From NCBI GenBank assembly GCA_041652255.1, contig JBAZHT010000001.1, positions 1 to 64,000 of the forward strand: DNA of 64,000 bases, written 5' to 3'. The first letter of the stretch is position 1. Each line of letters begins with the position of its first letter. Below, one piece after another: positions 34,215-44,700 of this stretch. This DNA is from DMER64 sp041652255. Its GTDB lineage: Bacteria > Bacteroidota > Bacteroidia > Bacteroidales > UBA932. The notes under the pieces are model-generated. The model was given only the letters and a program-made list of their open reading frames with translations. It was not told where the DNA came from and did no database searches. A program made the translations under genes and the position numbers.

Positions 34215-35444
34215 TTAAAAATTATAACGCAACATACAGTTCAGTCGCCATGTATATCCTTTCCTGCCGTCATGATCTTTCCGGTCACCGTAAATGGCTT
34301 CAATTCCCAGCATCCCGTGCTGGTAAACTGTCCAGAAAGTATTTATGGCAGCATAATTGGTTTTCTTGTAAAAATAATCCGGTGCATTCTCATAAGGTTG
34401 TACGTGAACAGCCGAATAGACCAGTCCCGTAAAGCATTTTTCATTCCAGTGGTGTTCCCAGGCAGCGTAATAACCTAAAGCACGGATTTTATCCAGATCA
34501 CCCCGGCTGTTGATAAACACATCATAACCCAAGCCTCCCAGGTCCTGGATATAATGCCCTATACCGGCTCCTCCTGTGGCCTGGAACATAAGAACATCAC
34601 GGCGGGTCAGGTCAAGATGGCCTGACAGGGCGAGTCCGTACCCCCTTTGTTTCTCCATGAATCGCAAAACCCCGGCCAGTTGCATATGCCACTTCTGCCT
34701 GTCGTAACCCGTGGAAACGATCAGGTCGGGAAAACGCTGTCCCATAATCTGCACGTCTTCGGGCATCATATTTTCAGGTATGTCCAGCATGGTCACGTCC
34801 GGATCCTCAAGGGATGCAAAAAACCTGAACCCGTTGGTCCACATCCAGCCGTACCTTATCTGGGGCTGTCGCAAACCGTTCAGACCGGACGGGCCTTCCC
34901 CGTCCACGGTAGCCGGAGAAGCTTTCAGGTCCATTATATTGCTCCAGGTCTGTCCTATCAAAAAATGCTTTACAGACAGGTAAGCATGTTTCATGGCAAA
35001 TGTGTTACCCTGGGCTGAAAAACCTCCTTCTATATAAGCTTGAACTTTTCCCAAACGGGTATTTCCTATCAGTTGAAAAAAAATACGTGAATTGCTTGCA
35101 TCCAGGCTAAACCGGCCACTTCGCAGGGAAGAATGATCTATAGGGATCAAAGCGGTAATCATATCTCTGGACAGGAAGCCTGTTCCGTCGTAATAAGCAT
35201 AACAGGAAACATACCCTCCCATTCCAAATAAAAAATTTCCGGTACTGTCAACCATCACAAAACGAGGAGGCGAAGGATCGTGAAACACCTGGGATGCAGA
35301 TTCTTTAAGCAGGTCTATGAGTGGATGGAACAGCGTATCGGTTTTCGATAGTTGCAGACGTGTTTGGCCAGCCATTGGATGAAGTGCTGTAACAAGCAGC
35401 AGTAATGTTGCAGGGATCAGCAAACCTATGTTATTCTTTCTCAT
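34215..35444 (-). CDS. DcaP-like outer membrane porin
   Basis: A 409-residue protein with a signal peptide (MRKNNIGLLIPATLLLLVTA..MAGQ). The beta-barrel signature of the DcaP family is clear: FSLDASNSRIFFQLIG, VQAYIEGGF, FAMKHAYLSVKHFLIGQTWS followed by NIMDLKASPATVDGEGPSG and RQPQIRY. DcaP proteins are trimeric channels for small acids or glycans. The position just before glgB suggests a carbohydrate link, but the substrate is unknown. The start at 35444 overlaps xseB by 14 bases; ATG 35468 would add a cytosolic-looking leader. Confidence 0.85.
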   Translation of the reverse strand: MRKNNIGLLIPATLLLLVTALHPMAGQTRLQLSKTDTLFHPLIDLLKESASQVFHDPSPPRFVMVDSTGNFLFGMGGYVSCYAYYDGTGFLSRDMITALIPIDHSSLRSGRFSLDASNSRIFFQLIGNTRLGKVQAYIEGGFSAQGNTFAMKHAYLSVKHFLIGQTWSNIMDLKASPATVDGEGPSGLNGLRQPQIRYGWMWTNGFRFFASLEDPDVTMLDIPENMMPEDVQIMGQRFPDLIVSTGYDRQKWHMQLAGVLRFMEKQRGYGLALSGHLDLTRRDVLMFQATGGAGIGHYIQDLGGLGYDVFINSRGDLDKIRALGYYAAWEHHWNEKCFTGLVYSAVHVQPYENAPDYFYKKTNYAAINTFWTVYQHGMLGIEAIYGDRKDHDGRKGYTWRLNCMLRYNF

Positions 35445-35637
35445 AAGAATCGAGCGTTTTTTCAGCATCTTCCTGAACTTTATGTAAATAATCCTTGCAA
35501 AAGGCAACCAGTTCCAAAGCCCTTTTTACTTTTGCCGAGATCACACCCAGATCCGCATCGGGTTGCTCCAGCGATGCTACCAGTATATCCAATTCTTCCC
35601 TTGCCTGTTCGTAAGTCATCTCTGTTTTCTTTTTCAT
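35431..35637 (-). CDS. xseB: Exodeoxyribonuclease VII small subunit
   Basis: A 68-residue helical protein with the XseB pattern MTYEQAREELDILVASLEQP and CKDYLHKVQEDAEKTL. It binds XseA to form exonuclease VII. It starts 6 bases after xseA, so the pair is cotranscribed. Confidence 0.93.
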   Translation of the reverse strand: MKKKTEMTYEQAREELDILVASLEQPDADLGVISAKVKRALELVAFCKDYLHKVQEDAEKTLDSYEKE

Positions 35638-35643
35638 ATAGAA

Positions 35644-36810
35644 TTATTGTTCAACGTTTTCCACCACTGCATCAAAAGCCCCTTTTCTTACCACCGTATG
35701 GACTTTGTCCCCGGTTTTAAGCGTGGCAGCATCCCTTACGGTTTTGCCATCACACAATGTCAGGGAATAGCCTTTCTCAAGCAATGTCAGCGGATTGTTC
35801 TTGCGGATTCGCTGCTCCAAAATGTCCAGTGTGTGGGCATGTTGCTGAACAAGCCACCTGACGGCACCTTTAAAGTCTTTTAATATATGCCCCAGATCTT
35901 GTTTGTCCCGGCTGATCCGGTTGTATACAGCTCGTTCCAGCCGGTGAGACAATTGAACCAGACTGTCTTCTTCCTGTTCCAGCAAACCCGCCAGAAAATC
36001 AGCCACGGCTGTAGGTGTTTTCAGTGACATGGCTGCCACCCTGTCGGCTATGTGTGTATCCCTTTGGTGACCAATACCGGTTATTACCGGCAGGGGGAAC
36101 TGGGCAATGTTTGCAGCCAGGTCGTAATTGTCGTAACAATGCAGGTCTGCAACGGCACCTCCTCCGCGTATCATGATGAGCAGATCAAAAGGAATTGCGG
36201 CATTAGCTACCTGTTCCATGGCTTTAATGATACTTTCGGGAGCTTCGCTTCCCTGCATGAGTGCCGGAAACAATTTTACCCGGAAACCATATCGAGAAGA
36301 CCCAAGATGATTGGTAAAGTCCTGGTATCCGGCAGCTGTCGGAGAAGAGATTACAGCCAGACGCAAGGGTATTCGGGGAAAGGGCAACTCCCTGTTCATG
36401 TGCAGGATCCCTTCACGTTCCAGCCGTTCCAGGGTTTTTCTTCTTTCCAGCTCCAACCCTCCCAGTGTGAAGGAAGGATCAATATCACTCACTACCAGGC
36501 TGAGTCCGTAGAGGGCATGAAACCGGGGCTCTACGCACAGCAATACCTGTAACCCGGCACGAAGTTCCATGCCGGCAGTAGTTTTGAAAAAGGGTCCCAG
36601 CAATGAAAAGACTCCGGCCCAGACAATAGCCTGGGCTTTAGCCAGCAGCCTGTCTGTTTGGGGTTCTTTCTGTACCAGTTCCAAATGGCAGTGACCGTTA
36701 CGTACATCCAACCGGTTTATTTCGGCCCTCACCCAGCAAGGCTCTTTAAAAGCTTCATTAACAGCGCATTCCAGTCTTTTTTGTAAATCTATCAGATCCA
36801 GCCTCTCCAT
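35644..36810 (-). CDS. xseA: Exodeoxyribonuclease VII large subunit
   Basis: A 388-residue catalytic subunit of the ssDNA exonuclease. It has an N-terminal OB fold (CWVRAEINRLDVRNGHCHLEL), the core IRGGGAVADLHCYDNYDLA, TGIGHQRDTHIAD (conserved His and Asp) and KTPTAVADFL, then a shorter than usual coiled-coil tail. A -7 box TAAATTTG ends 4 bases before the ATG. It is the first gene of the long minus-strand run that ends with ribF. Confidence 0.95.
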   Translation of the reverse strand: MERLDLIDLQKRLECAVNEAFKEPCWVRAEINRLDVRNGHCHLELVQKEPQTDRLLAKAQAIVWAGVFSLLGPFFKTTAGMELRAGLQVLLCVEPRFHALYGLSLVVSDIDPSFTLGGLELERRKTLERLEREGILHMNRELPFPRIPLRLAVISSPTAAGYQDFTNHLGSSRYGFRVKLFPALMQGSEAPESIIKAMEQVANAAIPFDLLIMIRGGGAVADLHCYDNYDLAANIAQFPLPVITGIGHQRDTHIADRVAAMSLKTPTAVADFLAGLLEQEEDSLVQLSHRLERAVYNRISRDKQDLGHILKDFKGAVRWLVQQHAHTLDILEQRIRKNNPLTLLEKGYSLTLCDGKTVRDAATLKTGDKVHTVVRKGAFDAVVENVEQ

Positions 36811-36814
36811 GTTA

Positions 36815-36852
36815 CAAATTTACGTTAAAATCTCAGAAAAACGTTACCTTCG
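36815..36852. promoter_or_regulatory. Back-to-back -7 boxes of xseA and engB
   Basis: Minus strand TAAATTTG (36822-36815) ends 4 bases before the xseA ATG. Plus strand TACCTTCG (36845-36852, one change from TAnnTTTG) ends 4 bases before the engB ATG at 36857. Neither has a perfect TTTG at 19-21 bases. Both would give transcripts starting at the ATG. Confidence 0.5.
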
Positions 36853-36856
36853 CTTC

Positions 36857-37456
36857 ATGGAAATAAATCAGGCCATATTCCAGGGAAGCTACATAAAAAC
36901 CGAAGTAACTGTAGGAAACGCACCGGTTGAATTTGCTTTTATAGGAAGGTCCAACGTGGGAAAGTCTTCCCTTATTAACATGCTCTGCAGAACAAAAGGA
37001 CTGGCACATACGTCCTCTACACCGGGCAAAACGCAATGCATCAACAAATTCCTTATTAACGGAAAATGGATCATAACCGACCTTCCCGGATACGGATTCG
37101 CCAAAATTTCCAAAACGCTCAGAGCCCGTCTGGAAATCATGGTCCGGGATTACATAATCCGTACACCGCAAATGGTTCTGTTGTTCGTACTTTTGGATTG
37201 CAGGCATCCGTTACAGAAAATTGATCTGGAATTTCTTTTAAAACTGGGGTCCTGGCAAATTCCTTTTGCTGTGGCACTTACCAAAGCGGACAAATTGTCC
37301 AAAACAGCTCTGCAAAAGCAAACCGATAGTTTTAATGAAGCACTTTCCCTTTACTGGGAGCCACTTCCCCCAATATTTGCCGTGTCTTCAAAGACTATAT
37401 CGGGCAGAAAAGAACTTCTGGAATATATGGGATCTGTACTGGAGGAAAACGGGTGA
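36857..37456 (+). CDS. engB: Ribosome biogenesis GTPase EngB/YsxC
   Basis: A 199-residue GTPase needed in large-subunit assembly: G1 GRSNVGKSS, G2 around SSTPGKTQ, G3 DLPGYG, G4 TKAD and G5 SSKT. The start at 36857 (MEINQAIF) is preferred over GTG/TTG-like codons upstream, because a -7 box lies directly before it. Confidence 0.95.
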   Translation: MEINQAIFQGSYIKTEVTVGNAPVEFAFIGRSNVGKSSLINMLCRTKGLAHTSSTPGKTQCINKFLINGKWIITDLPGYGFAKISKTLRARLEIMVRDYIIRTPQMVLLFVLLDCRHPLQKIDLEFLLKLGSWQIPFAVALTKADKLSKTALQKQTDSFNEALSLYWEPLPPIFAVSSKTISGRKELLEYMGSVLEENG

Positions 37457-37472
37457 TTGTCCATTTTCTTAT

Positions 37473-37480
37473 TATCTTTG
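37473..37480 (+). promoter_or_regulatory. -7 box of the prs-nadE-der operon
   Basis: TATCTTTG, an exact TAnnTTTG, 21 bases before the prs ATG and just beyond the engB stop. No good TTTG at the expected upstream distance. Initiation would fall at about 37484-37487. Confidence 0.45.
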
Positions 37481-37501
37481 CCCCATCTAACCTAAGGGAC
37501 A

Positions 37502-38452
37502 ATGGATCATCTGCATTTATTTAAAATATTCTCCTGCCGCGGATCCCGATATCTTGCCGAACGTATTGCTTCTCACCTGAGTATGCCCCTGGGCCTGTCA
37601 TCGGTCACGGTGTTCAGCGACGGAGAATTTCAACCGGCATTTGATGAAAGCGTCAGAGGTTCTACCATTTTTATCATTCAATCCACTTTTCCCCCGGTTG
37701 ATAACCTCTTTGAATTACTGCTGACCATAGATGCAGCAAAAAGGGCCTCGGCTTATAAAGTAATTGCCGTAATACCTTATTTCGGCTGGGCAAGGCAGGA
37801 CCGCAAAGACAGACCAAGGGTCTCGATCGGGGCCAAAATGGTAGCTAATCTTCTGGAAGCCGCAGGCTGCGACAGGGTTATGACCATGGACCTGCATGCA
37901 GACCAGATCCAGGGATTCTTTGATTTCCCTGTGGATCATGTGTATTCAAGCTCTGTTTTTGTACCCTATATCAAAAACCTGAATCTGGAAAATTTGTCTG
38001 TGGCTGCTCCCGATATGGGAGGTGCCAAAAGAGCCAATGCCTATTCCCGGAAACTGGAATGCCCGCTGATCATTTGTCATAAATCCAGGGAAAAAGCCAA
38101 CGTAGTGGGCAGCATGACCGCCATAGGGGATGTGAAGGACCGGAATATCATCATCCTGGACGATATGATAGATACGGCCGGAACAATCGCACGGGCTTCG
38201 GAAATGATGATGTCAAAAGGGGCAAGAAGCGTAAGGGCCATGGCCACCCACCCGGTTTTGTCCGGACTGGCATACAATACGATAGCCAATTCATCCCTGG
38301 AAGAGGTGATAGTAACCGACACCATTCCCTTATGTTCGGATCCTAACGTAGACAAGAGCAAAATCAAAGTGTTATCAATAGCACGCGAATTTGCGGATAT
38401 TATCAACAAGGTATACAATTACCAGTCTATCAGCAGTAAATTCACTCTGTAA
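37502..38452 (+). CDS. prs: Ribose-phosphate pyrophosphokinase (PRPP synthetase)
   Basis: A 316-residue enzyme making PRPP from ribose 5-phosphate and ATP. It has FSDGEFQPAFDESVRG, YFGWARQDRKDRPR, the catalytic TMDLHADQIQGFF, and the PRPP-binding loop ILDDMIDTAGTI. The stop shares a base with the nadE start. PRPP also feeds the NAD and purine genes found in the window (nadE, purE, hpt). Confidence 0.97.
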   Translation: MDHLHLFKIFSCRGSRYLAERIASHLSMPLGLSSVTVFSDGEFQPAFDESVRGSTIFIIQSTFPPVDNLFELLLTIDAAKRASAYKVIAVIPYFGWARQDRKDRPRVSIGAKMVANLLEAAGCDRVMTMDLHADQIQGFFDFPVDHVYSSSVFVPYIKNLNLENLSVAAPDMGGAKRANAYSRKLECPLIICHKSREKANVVGSMTAIGDVKDRNIIILDDMIDTAGTIARASEMMMSKGARSVRAMATHPVLSGLAYNTIANSSLEEVIVTDTIPLCSDPNVDKSKIKVLSIAREFADIINKVYNYQSISSKFTL

Positions 38453-39288
38453 TGAAAACGTCAGAAGAGATCTACAGGATACTGACCCACGGCATCAGGC
38501 AGTTTTTTAGTGAAGCCGGTAAAGAACGTGCCGTAGTGGGCATATCCGGGGGCATTGATTCTGCCGTTGTGGCCTGCCTGGCCCAGGATGCCCTGGGCAA
38601 ACAGAACGTTCACGGACTGATGATGCCCGGACCATATTCAACCGTTCATTCCCTTACGGATGCGCTGAAATTGTGCACCCTCAACGAGATTGCTTATAAC
38701 ATCATACCAATAGACTCCATTTTTCACAAATTTGTACGTGAACTGGCTCCGGTCTTTGAACACGCACCGCACGATGTCACCGAAGAAAATATTCAGGCCC
38801 GGATCCGGGCCGTACTCCTGATGGCCTATTCCAATAAAAAGGATCATCTGGTACTCAACACAAGCAATAAAAGCGAACTTGCCACGGGATACGGGACATT
38901 GTACGGGGATCTGGTTGGAGCCCTTATGGTCATTGGTGATATATACAAAACGGATGTCTACGATCTTGCGGCATACCTGAACAGGAACGGGGAACGCATA
39001 CCTGCCCACACCATAAAGAAAGAACCGTCTGCAGAGTTACATATAGACCAGAAAGACAGTGACAGCCTGCCCGAATACGAAGAACTGGACCCCATTCTCT
39101 ACGGACTTATTGAAGAAGGCAGGTCTGCCGATGATACCGCACTGGGTGGCGGGGGAACAGAAAAAGCAGCGTGGGTTGCCCAAAAGATAAAACAAACCTC
39201 TTTCAAAGGACATCAGTTACCTCCGCTTCTGGCCGTGACCGATCATCCATTGCTCCCGGAATACAAGTGTTTAAGGTATAACTCATGA
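38452..39288 (+). CDS. nadE: NH3-dependent NAD(+) synthetase
   Basis: A 278-residue N-type ATP pyrophosphatase. It has the PP-loop GISGGIDSAVVACLA, NTSNKSELATGYGTLYGD, and KEPSAELHIDQKDSDSLPEY. No N-terminal glutaminase domain, so it uses ammonia. It completes NAD synthesis from deamido-NAD. It overlaps prs by one base and the next small gene by four. Confidence 0.96.
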   Translation: MKTSEEIYRILTHGIRQFFSEAGKERAVVGISGGIDSAVVACLAQDALGKQNVHGLMMPGPYSTVHSLTDALKLCTLNEIAYNIIPIDSIFHKFVRELAPVFEHAPHDVTEENIQARIRAVLLMAYSNKKDHLVLNTSNKSELATGYGTLYGDLVGALMVIGDIYKTDVYDLAAYLNRNGERIPAHTIKKEPSAELHIDQKDSDSLPEYEELDPILYGLIEEGRSADDTALGGGGTEKAAWVAQKIKQTSFKGHQLPPLLAVTDHPLLPEYKCLRYNS

Positions 39289-39500
39289 CCGTTTTCCTGC
39301 TAACTCTTATTTTACTGACCCTTGGGATCACGGGCATGAGTATTGCCCTGATTATTAGCAAAAACGGAAAATTCCCCGATTCTTCCATCGGCAGGAATAA
39401 AAACATGAAGGACCGGGGAATCACGTGTCCCAACCAGGAAGAACGAACCCTTTTGAAAAAAAACAAAAATGAGCATTGTTGCAATTGTAGGCAGGCCTAA
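39285..39500 (+). CDS. Small conserved membrane protein
   Basis: A 71-residue protein with one N-terminal membrane helix (about 3-24), then a block GKFPDSSIGRNKNMKDRGITC that I recognise as recurrent in small Bacteroidetes membrane or secreted proteins of unknown role. It overlaps nadE by 4 bases (ATGA) and der by 32 bases. Three Cys cluster at the C-terminus (CCNC), but those codons lie inside the der start and may be of little importance. Confidence 0.65.
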   Translation: MTVFLLTLILLTLGITGMSIALIISKNGKFPDSSIGRNKNMKDRGITCPNQEERTLLKKNKNEHCCNCRQA

Positions 39501-40773
39501 TGTGGGAAAATCCACTTTATTTAACAGACTGGTGGGAAAACGCCAGGCGATCGTGGATCAGACTGCGGGCGTAACCCGTGACCGCCATTACGGCAAAACA
39601 GACTGGAACGGCAGGGAATTTTCTGTAATTGATACGGGCGGTTATGCTGATAATACTGAGGATATATTTGAAGAACAGATCCGTAAACAGGTAATGATCG
39701 CCATAGAAGAATCGGATGCCGTGATCTTTGTGGTTGATGTTCAGACCGGCATTACCGATTACGACCAGAGCATAGCCCGGATACTCAGGAGATCGGACAA
39801 ACCGGTAATTGTGGCTGTGAACAAGGTGGATCACGGGGGAAGAATTTTCGACTCCTATGAATTTCATGCCCTGGGTCTGGGCGATCCAATCTCCATAGCT
39901 GCAGTTAGCGGAAGCGGAACGGGAGACCTTTTGGACAAAGTTCTGGAAATGCTTCCTCAGAATCAATCCTCAGAGGAAGAACACGAAATACCGCATATTG
40001 CCATTGTAGGAAGGCCTAATGTGGGAAAATCATCCCTCACCAACGCTTTTCTGGGAGAAGAAAGAAATATTGTAACACCGCTGGCCGGTACCACCAGGGA
40101 TGCCATAACAACCCGGTATAATAAATACGGGCATGATTTTATGCTGGTTGACACGGCCGGATTGAGAAAGAAAACAAAGACGAAGGAAGATCTGGAATTT
40201 TATTCTTCCATGAGAGCGGTTAGAGCCATTGAGTATTCAGACGTATGCATCCTGATGCTGGATGCAACCCTGGGGGTGGAATCCCAGGATATGAATATTT
40301 TTCAGCTTATCATCCGGAACAAGAAAGGATGTGTCCTTGTTATCAACAAATGGGATTTGGTTGAAAAAGAGACCAATACATTGAAGGAATATGAAAAAAA
40401 TGTACGGGAACGCCTGGCTCCCTTCAATGATGTACCCATTATTTTTTCGTCGGTAGTAAAAAAACAACGGATCATGAACGTGCTGGATGCTGCCGCAAAA
40501 GTATTTGAAAACCGATCCAGACGCATTCCCACCTCCCGCCTTAACGAAGTGATGCTTCCCGAGATTGAAAATTATCCCCCGCCTGCATACAAGGGCAAAT
40601 TCGTCAAGATCAAATACGTGACGCAATTGCCAACAGCATGCCCGTCTTTTGCTTTTTTCTGCAATTTGCCTCAATACGTACGTGAGAATTACAAGCGATT
40701 TCTGGAAAACAAACTCAGGTCTCATTTTGATTTATCCGGGACACCGGTACAAGTCTTCATGAGACAGAAATAG
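39469..40773 (+). CDS. der: Ribosome-associated GTPase Der (EngA)
   Basis: A 434-residue double GTPase. First G domain: GRPNVGKSTLF, DTGGYADN, NKVD. Second: GRPNVGKSSLTN, DTAGLRKKTK, NKWD. The C-terminal KH-like domain follows (PPAYKGKFVKIKYVTQ). It acts in 50S assembly. The 3' end abuts the convergent DUF4783 gene with only one base between. Confidence 0.97.
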   Translation: MSIVAIVGRPNVGKSTLFNRLVGKRQAIVDQTAGVTRDRHYGKTDWNGREFSVIDTGGYADNTEDIFEEQIRKQVMIAIEESDAVIFVVDVQTGITDYDQSIARILRRSDKPVIVAVNKVDHGGRIFDSYEFHALGLGDPISIAAVSGSGTGDLLDKVLEMLPQNQSSEEEHEIPHIAIVGRPNVGKSSLTNAFLGEERNIVTPLAGTTRDAITTRYNKYGHDFMLVDTAGLRKKTKTKEDLEFYSSMRAVRAIEYSDVCILMLDATLGVESQDMNIFQLIIRNKKGCVLVINKWDLVEKETNTLKEYEKNVRERLAPFNDVPIIFSSVVKKQRIMNVLDAAAKVFENRSRRIPTSRLNEVMLPEIENYPPPAYKGKFVKIKYVTQLPTACPSFAFFCNLPQYVRENYKRFLENKLRSHFDLSGTPVQVFMRQK

Positions 40774-40774
40774 A

Positions 40775-41185
40775 TCAGTCTTTTTCTATGCGAATTTGCT
40801 GGAGTTGATGGGTTTCTCTTTGGGATTTAACAAAAAGGGTCACCCGAAAACGTTCGCCTCCGGCTATAAGATTGCCTATGCAATAGCGCATAGGGAGGGA
40901 ACCGCTCATGTGAACGATTGAAAATGATTTGGGAGTATACTTTTCGTAAAAATTTTTCATAAGCTGCCGGGCCTGGCTGCGACTGCATACACCCGCATTA
41001 CCCATCACATCCACTTCCATATCCTCGGCAAACCACCGGGCAAACACAACTGCATCCCCACTCTTGAGATCATCTCCTATGGAAGTAAACAGGACTTTAG
41101 ACTCATCTTCCTGGGAGTAAGCAGTAGAGGGAATGAGCGCGTAAAAACATGCCAGCAACAGGGATAAGATCGTCTTCCTTATCAT
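40775..41185 (-). CDS. DUF4783 family exported protein
   Basis: A 136-residue protein with a signal peptide (cut near AYSQE, about residue 25) and an NTF2-like domain of the Bacteroidetes DUF4783 family (LKSGDAVVFARWFAEDMEVDVMG, SFSIVHMSGSLPMRYCIG). Its function is unknown. It ends head-to-head with der. No lipobox is visible, so it should be periplasmic. Confidence 0.8.
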   Translation of the reverse strand: MIRKTILSLLLACFYALIPSTAYSQEDESKVLFTSIGDDLKSGDAVVFARWFAEDMEVDVMGNAGVCSRSQARQLMKNFYEKYTPKSFSIVHMSGSLPMRYCIGNLIAGGERFRVTLFVKSQRETHQLQQIRIEKD

Positions 41186-41225
41186 AACAATAACTTAAAT
41201 CAACGGCAAGTTACACATAATTTCT

Positions 41226-41233
41226 TACTTTTG
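41226..41233 (+). promoter_or_regulatory. -7 box of the rlmH-kinase operon
   Basis: TACTTTTG, matching TAnnTTTG, ends 4 bases before the rlmH ATG at 41238, implying a leaderless mRNA. No TTTG at the standard -33 distance was found. Confidence 0.45.
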
Positions 41234-41237
41234 CCCA

Positions 41238-41711
41238 ATGAATATGGTGTTGCTTTGCATAGGCAAAACGCAGGAAAAGTACCTGCTTGAAGGCATCCGG
41301 GATTATGAAAAACGATTGGTTCACTACGTTCGTTTTACACGTCAGGAATTGCCCGATGTTAAGAACACTTCTTCATTGTCCTGCCATCAGATCAAAGAGA
41401 AAGAAGGCCGTTTGCTGTTGAAAAACATCAAACCTGGAGACCATCTGGTCCTTTTTGATGAGAAGGGCAGCACCTATACATCCAAGCAAATGTCGTTCCA
41501 AATTGAACAACATATCCAAAAAGGGACACGTACACTTGTTTTTGTCCTGGGAGGGCCTTACGGTTTTTCTGATCAGGTAAGGGACCGGGCACAGGAAACC
41601 TGGTCGTTATCCTCTTTAACTTTTTCGCACCAACTGGTACGTTTATTGTGCATGGAACAAATTTACAGATGTTTTACCATCATTAAGGGAGAAGCCTACC
41701 ACCACGAATGA
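41238..41711 (+). CDS. rlmH: 23S rRNA pseudouridine-1915 N3-methyltransferase
   Basis: A 157-residue SPOUT-fold methyltransferase with LFDEKGSTYTSKQMSFQI, FVLGGPYGFSDQVR (SAM-knot glycine loop) and LSLSSLTFSHQLVRLLCMEQIYR near the trefoil knot. The last residues YHHE are the family C-terminus. It modifies helix 69 of 23S rRNA. It overlaps the kinase gene by 4 bases. Confidence 0.96.
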   Translation: MNMVLLCIGKTQEKYLLEGIRDYEKRLVHYVRFTRQELPDVKNTSSLSCHQIKEKEGRLLLKNIKPGDHLVLFDEKGSTYTSKQMSFQIEQHIQKGTRTLVFVLGGPYGFSDQVRDRAQETWSLSSLTFSHQLVRLLCMEQIYRCFTIIKGEAYHHE

Positions 41712-44700
41712 AAATACCGACATTACCGGAAAAATTACGGAAGAAAAAATTCCTTATACCGCTTATCATTGCAGTGATATGCCTGGTTCTGTCTTTTTTT
41801 GAACTAACCTCCCACAACCGCCGCATGATGCGATTGGTTAATGTGGAAAAAGTCATTCACCGCAAACAAAACGCGGTTGAGGAAGTGGCTTTGAGGGAAC
41901 TGGAAAATGAACCAACCGCCAATCTTTCCGGCAAAGATGTGGCTCAGGACATGGTCATTTACAAGTATTACCGGGACAGTCTCATCTCATGGATCAACAC
42001 CTTCCCCATTATAAACGACAGTTACAGTCCCGGGGCCATGTTTCCCGATTTTTCATTTTTTTCCCGGAATACAAGTATGCACCAACCGCTGTCGGGAGTG
42101 GATCAGACAGAGCAGTATCTGAATCTGGGAAGTGCCTGGTACGTGGTAAAAGCTTACACCAAAGAAGATGTGACCATTATTACGGGGATCCTGATCCGGA
42201 CCGATTTCCCTTTCAGTAACAATTTTGTGGAATCCAGGGTTAACAGGGCCCTGGGATTACCCGCTCATTGTTCCATAGTCCCGTTGAATCTGGACGAAGG
42301 TTTTATTGTTTTCGGAAAGGACGATGGGGTTTTGTTTACCATCCTAAGTGACACTTCCATGCAATCCTATTCAGAAGGGGTTGTCCTCCGATGGTTTGCC
42401 ATAGCACTGCTTTTACTTGCCATGCTCATGTTTTATATCCGGAACAGGCAGGTGGTTTTTGCCATAGCCCTTATTGCCGGTCTTTGCATGCTGCGTTTTC
42501 TGACCTATGTGTATTCATCTTACCTGCAATTGGATATTCTTTTCTTTTCACCCCTGCTTTTTGCCGGCGGCCCCATGGAAAATTCCCTGGCGGCCATGAT
42601 CCTGAATACCATTTGCGTATTTATTGGAGTCTGGGCCATTTACCTTGCCCGTTCGGATCTGGATACCATAAGACATAATTTGAAAAAACCGTTCCGTGTT
42701 CTGACAGACGGACTTATTGTGTTGCTTGCTTCGGGTGTTTTATTGCTGATCCATCATACCCTGCAAGCCCTTACCATGGATTCCAACATCGTTCTGGAAC
42801 TTTTCAAACTGGACGAGATCTCCGGATACACTATTGTTGCCTATGTGATAGTGGTTTTCCTATTTCTTTCATTATTCCTGTTGATCCGTACATTGTTGTC
42901 CGTTAACAGGATTTCAGAAAGATCCTTTTTTGCAGGGAACCGTTTTACGTACCTGTTCGTTTTTATTGCTGCTTTGTACAGCCTTTTGACTGTCAGCCTT
43001 TACGGGAAAGAAAAAGAGCTGAACCTCTACAAAGTATGGACGCAGAAAATGTCAATTGAAAGGGATCTGGAATTGGAGATGCAACTGAGGCGGGTGGAAG
43101 AACGCATTGCGATAGATCCCATTCTATCGGTTATGATACAGATGGAGCAGGATCACGATCTGATCTTGTCCCGGATAAGGGAGACGTATTTCCAGGATTT
43201 TCTTCAGAAGTACCAGATCCAGATCACTATCTGTGAACCCGGTGATGTACTTATTGTGGCCGGATTACCACGTCCCGTTTCCTGTTACCAGTTTTTTCAC
43301 AGTGAATTGTTACGTAAAGGAACACCCCTGGCGGATAATTCCAGATTCTACAACATAGACAACAAACTGGGTAATATCAGCTATATAGGTGTTTTCACCT
43401 ATTATAGTTACAGCGGATCCCAGGATCTCTACATTGAACTGGATTCACGTTATATAAAAGACGCTCTGGGATACCCTTCGTTGTTATCTGACCGATCGCA
43501 ACTTGATCGTTTCAAATTGCCTTATGATCATTCCTATGCCAAATATATTGATAACAGACTGGTTTCAAACAGCGGTAAATACGTTTACGCCAGCAAACTT
43601 TCCGAACCGCCCCGGGAAGGATTCAGTTCCCGTAAGGAAGGCCGGAGTTTTCATTTTATGTACAGAACAGGGAATAAAGTGCTTGCCATATCAAGGCCAT
43701 TACGGACTCCCGTTCCTTACCTGGTATCCCTGTCCTACCTGTTCCTTTTTTACGGACTGATCTTTGCCCTGGCCCTGGGTTTGATGAAAGAAAACGATCT
43801 TAGCATCAATCTGCCCAGGAATTCATTCCGTCGCAAGATCACGTTCCTGCTGGTAGGGTTGCTGGTTGTTGCTCTTGTACTCATGGCCCTTGGCAGCATT
43901 GGATTCGGGCTGAAACTGTACGAAGAAACAAACAATCGGCAAATGCAGGATCAGATGGATGCGGCCAGGGCATCTCTGGAAGAATATATCCGTTTTGCCG
44001 ACAGGACTCCCAATCCAATGGAAAATATGGTTGAACTGATGAATACGATCAACCGCCTTTCTTCCAACGTACAAATCCATGTGAACCTCTATGATCCTCA
44101 TGGAAGACTTATGCGTTCTTCCCAGCCCGATATCTTTGAGCGGCACCTTGTAGGTGCACGGATGAACTGGGAAGCTTTTCGGGAGATGCATCTGGAAGAA
44201 AAGCCACAATTCATTCAAAAGGAACGGATCGGCTCCCTGACCTATTTTTCTATGTACGCCCCGTTGTACAATACACACGGAGATCTGGTGGCATATATCA
44301 ACATTCCTTACCTTTCGGGACAGACAGACGTTACCAAGGACACCTCTTCCATTGTCGCGGCCGTTGTAAACCTGTACCTGCTTTTACTGCTGGGTGCTGT
44401 TTTTGTCAGTTTCACATTTTCAAACCAGATAACCAGACCCCTGGCAGAACTGGAAGAAAAGATCAGTCGCCTGGATGTTACCCGCCAACCCGAACACATC
44501 CATTACAATTCCGACGACGAATTGGGGGTATTGGTCAACGCCTACAACAAAATGGCAGACGATCTGAATGAAAGCACCAAACGACTGGCACAATCGGAAC
44601 GTGAACAGGCCTGGAGGGAAATGGCACGGCAGATAGCACATGAGATCAAGAATCCGCTTACTCCCATGCGCTTAAGCATTCAACACCTGATCAGGCTGAA

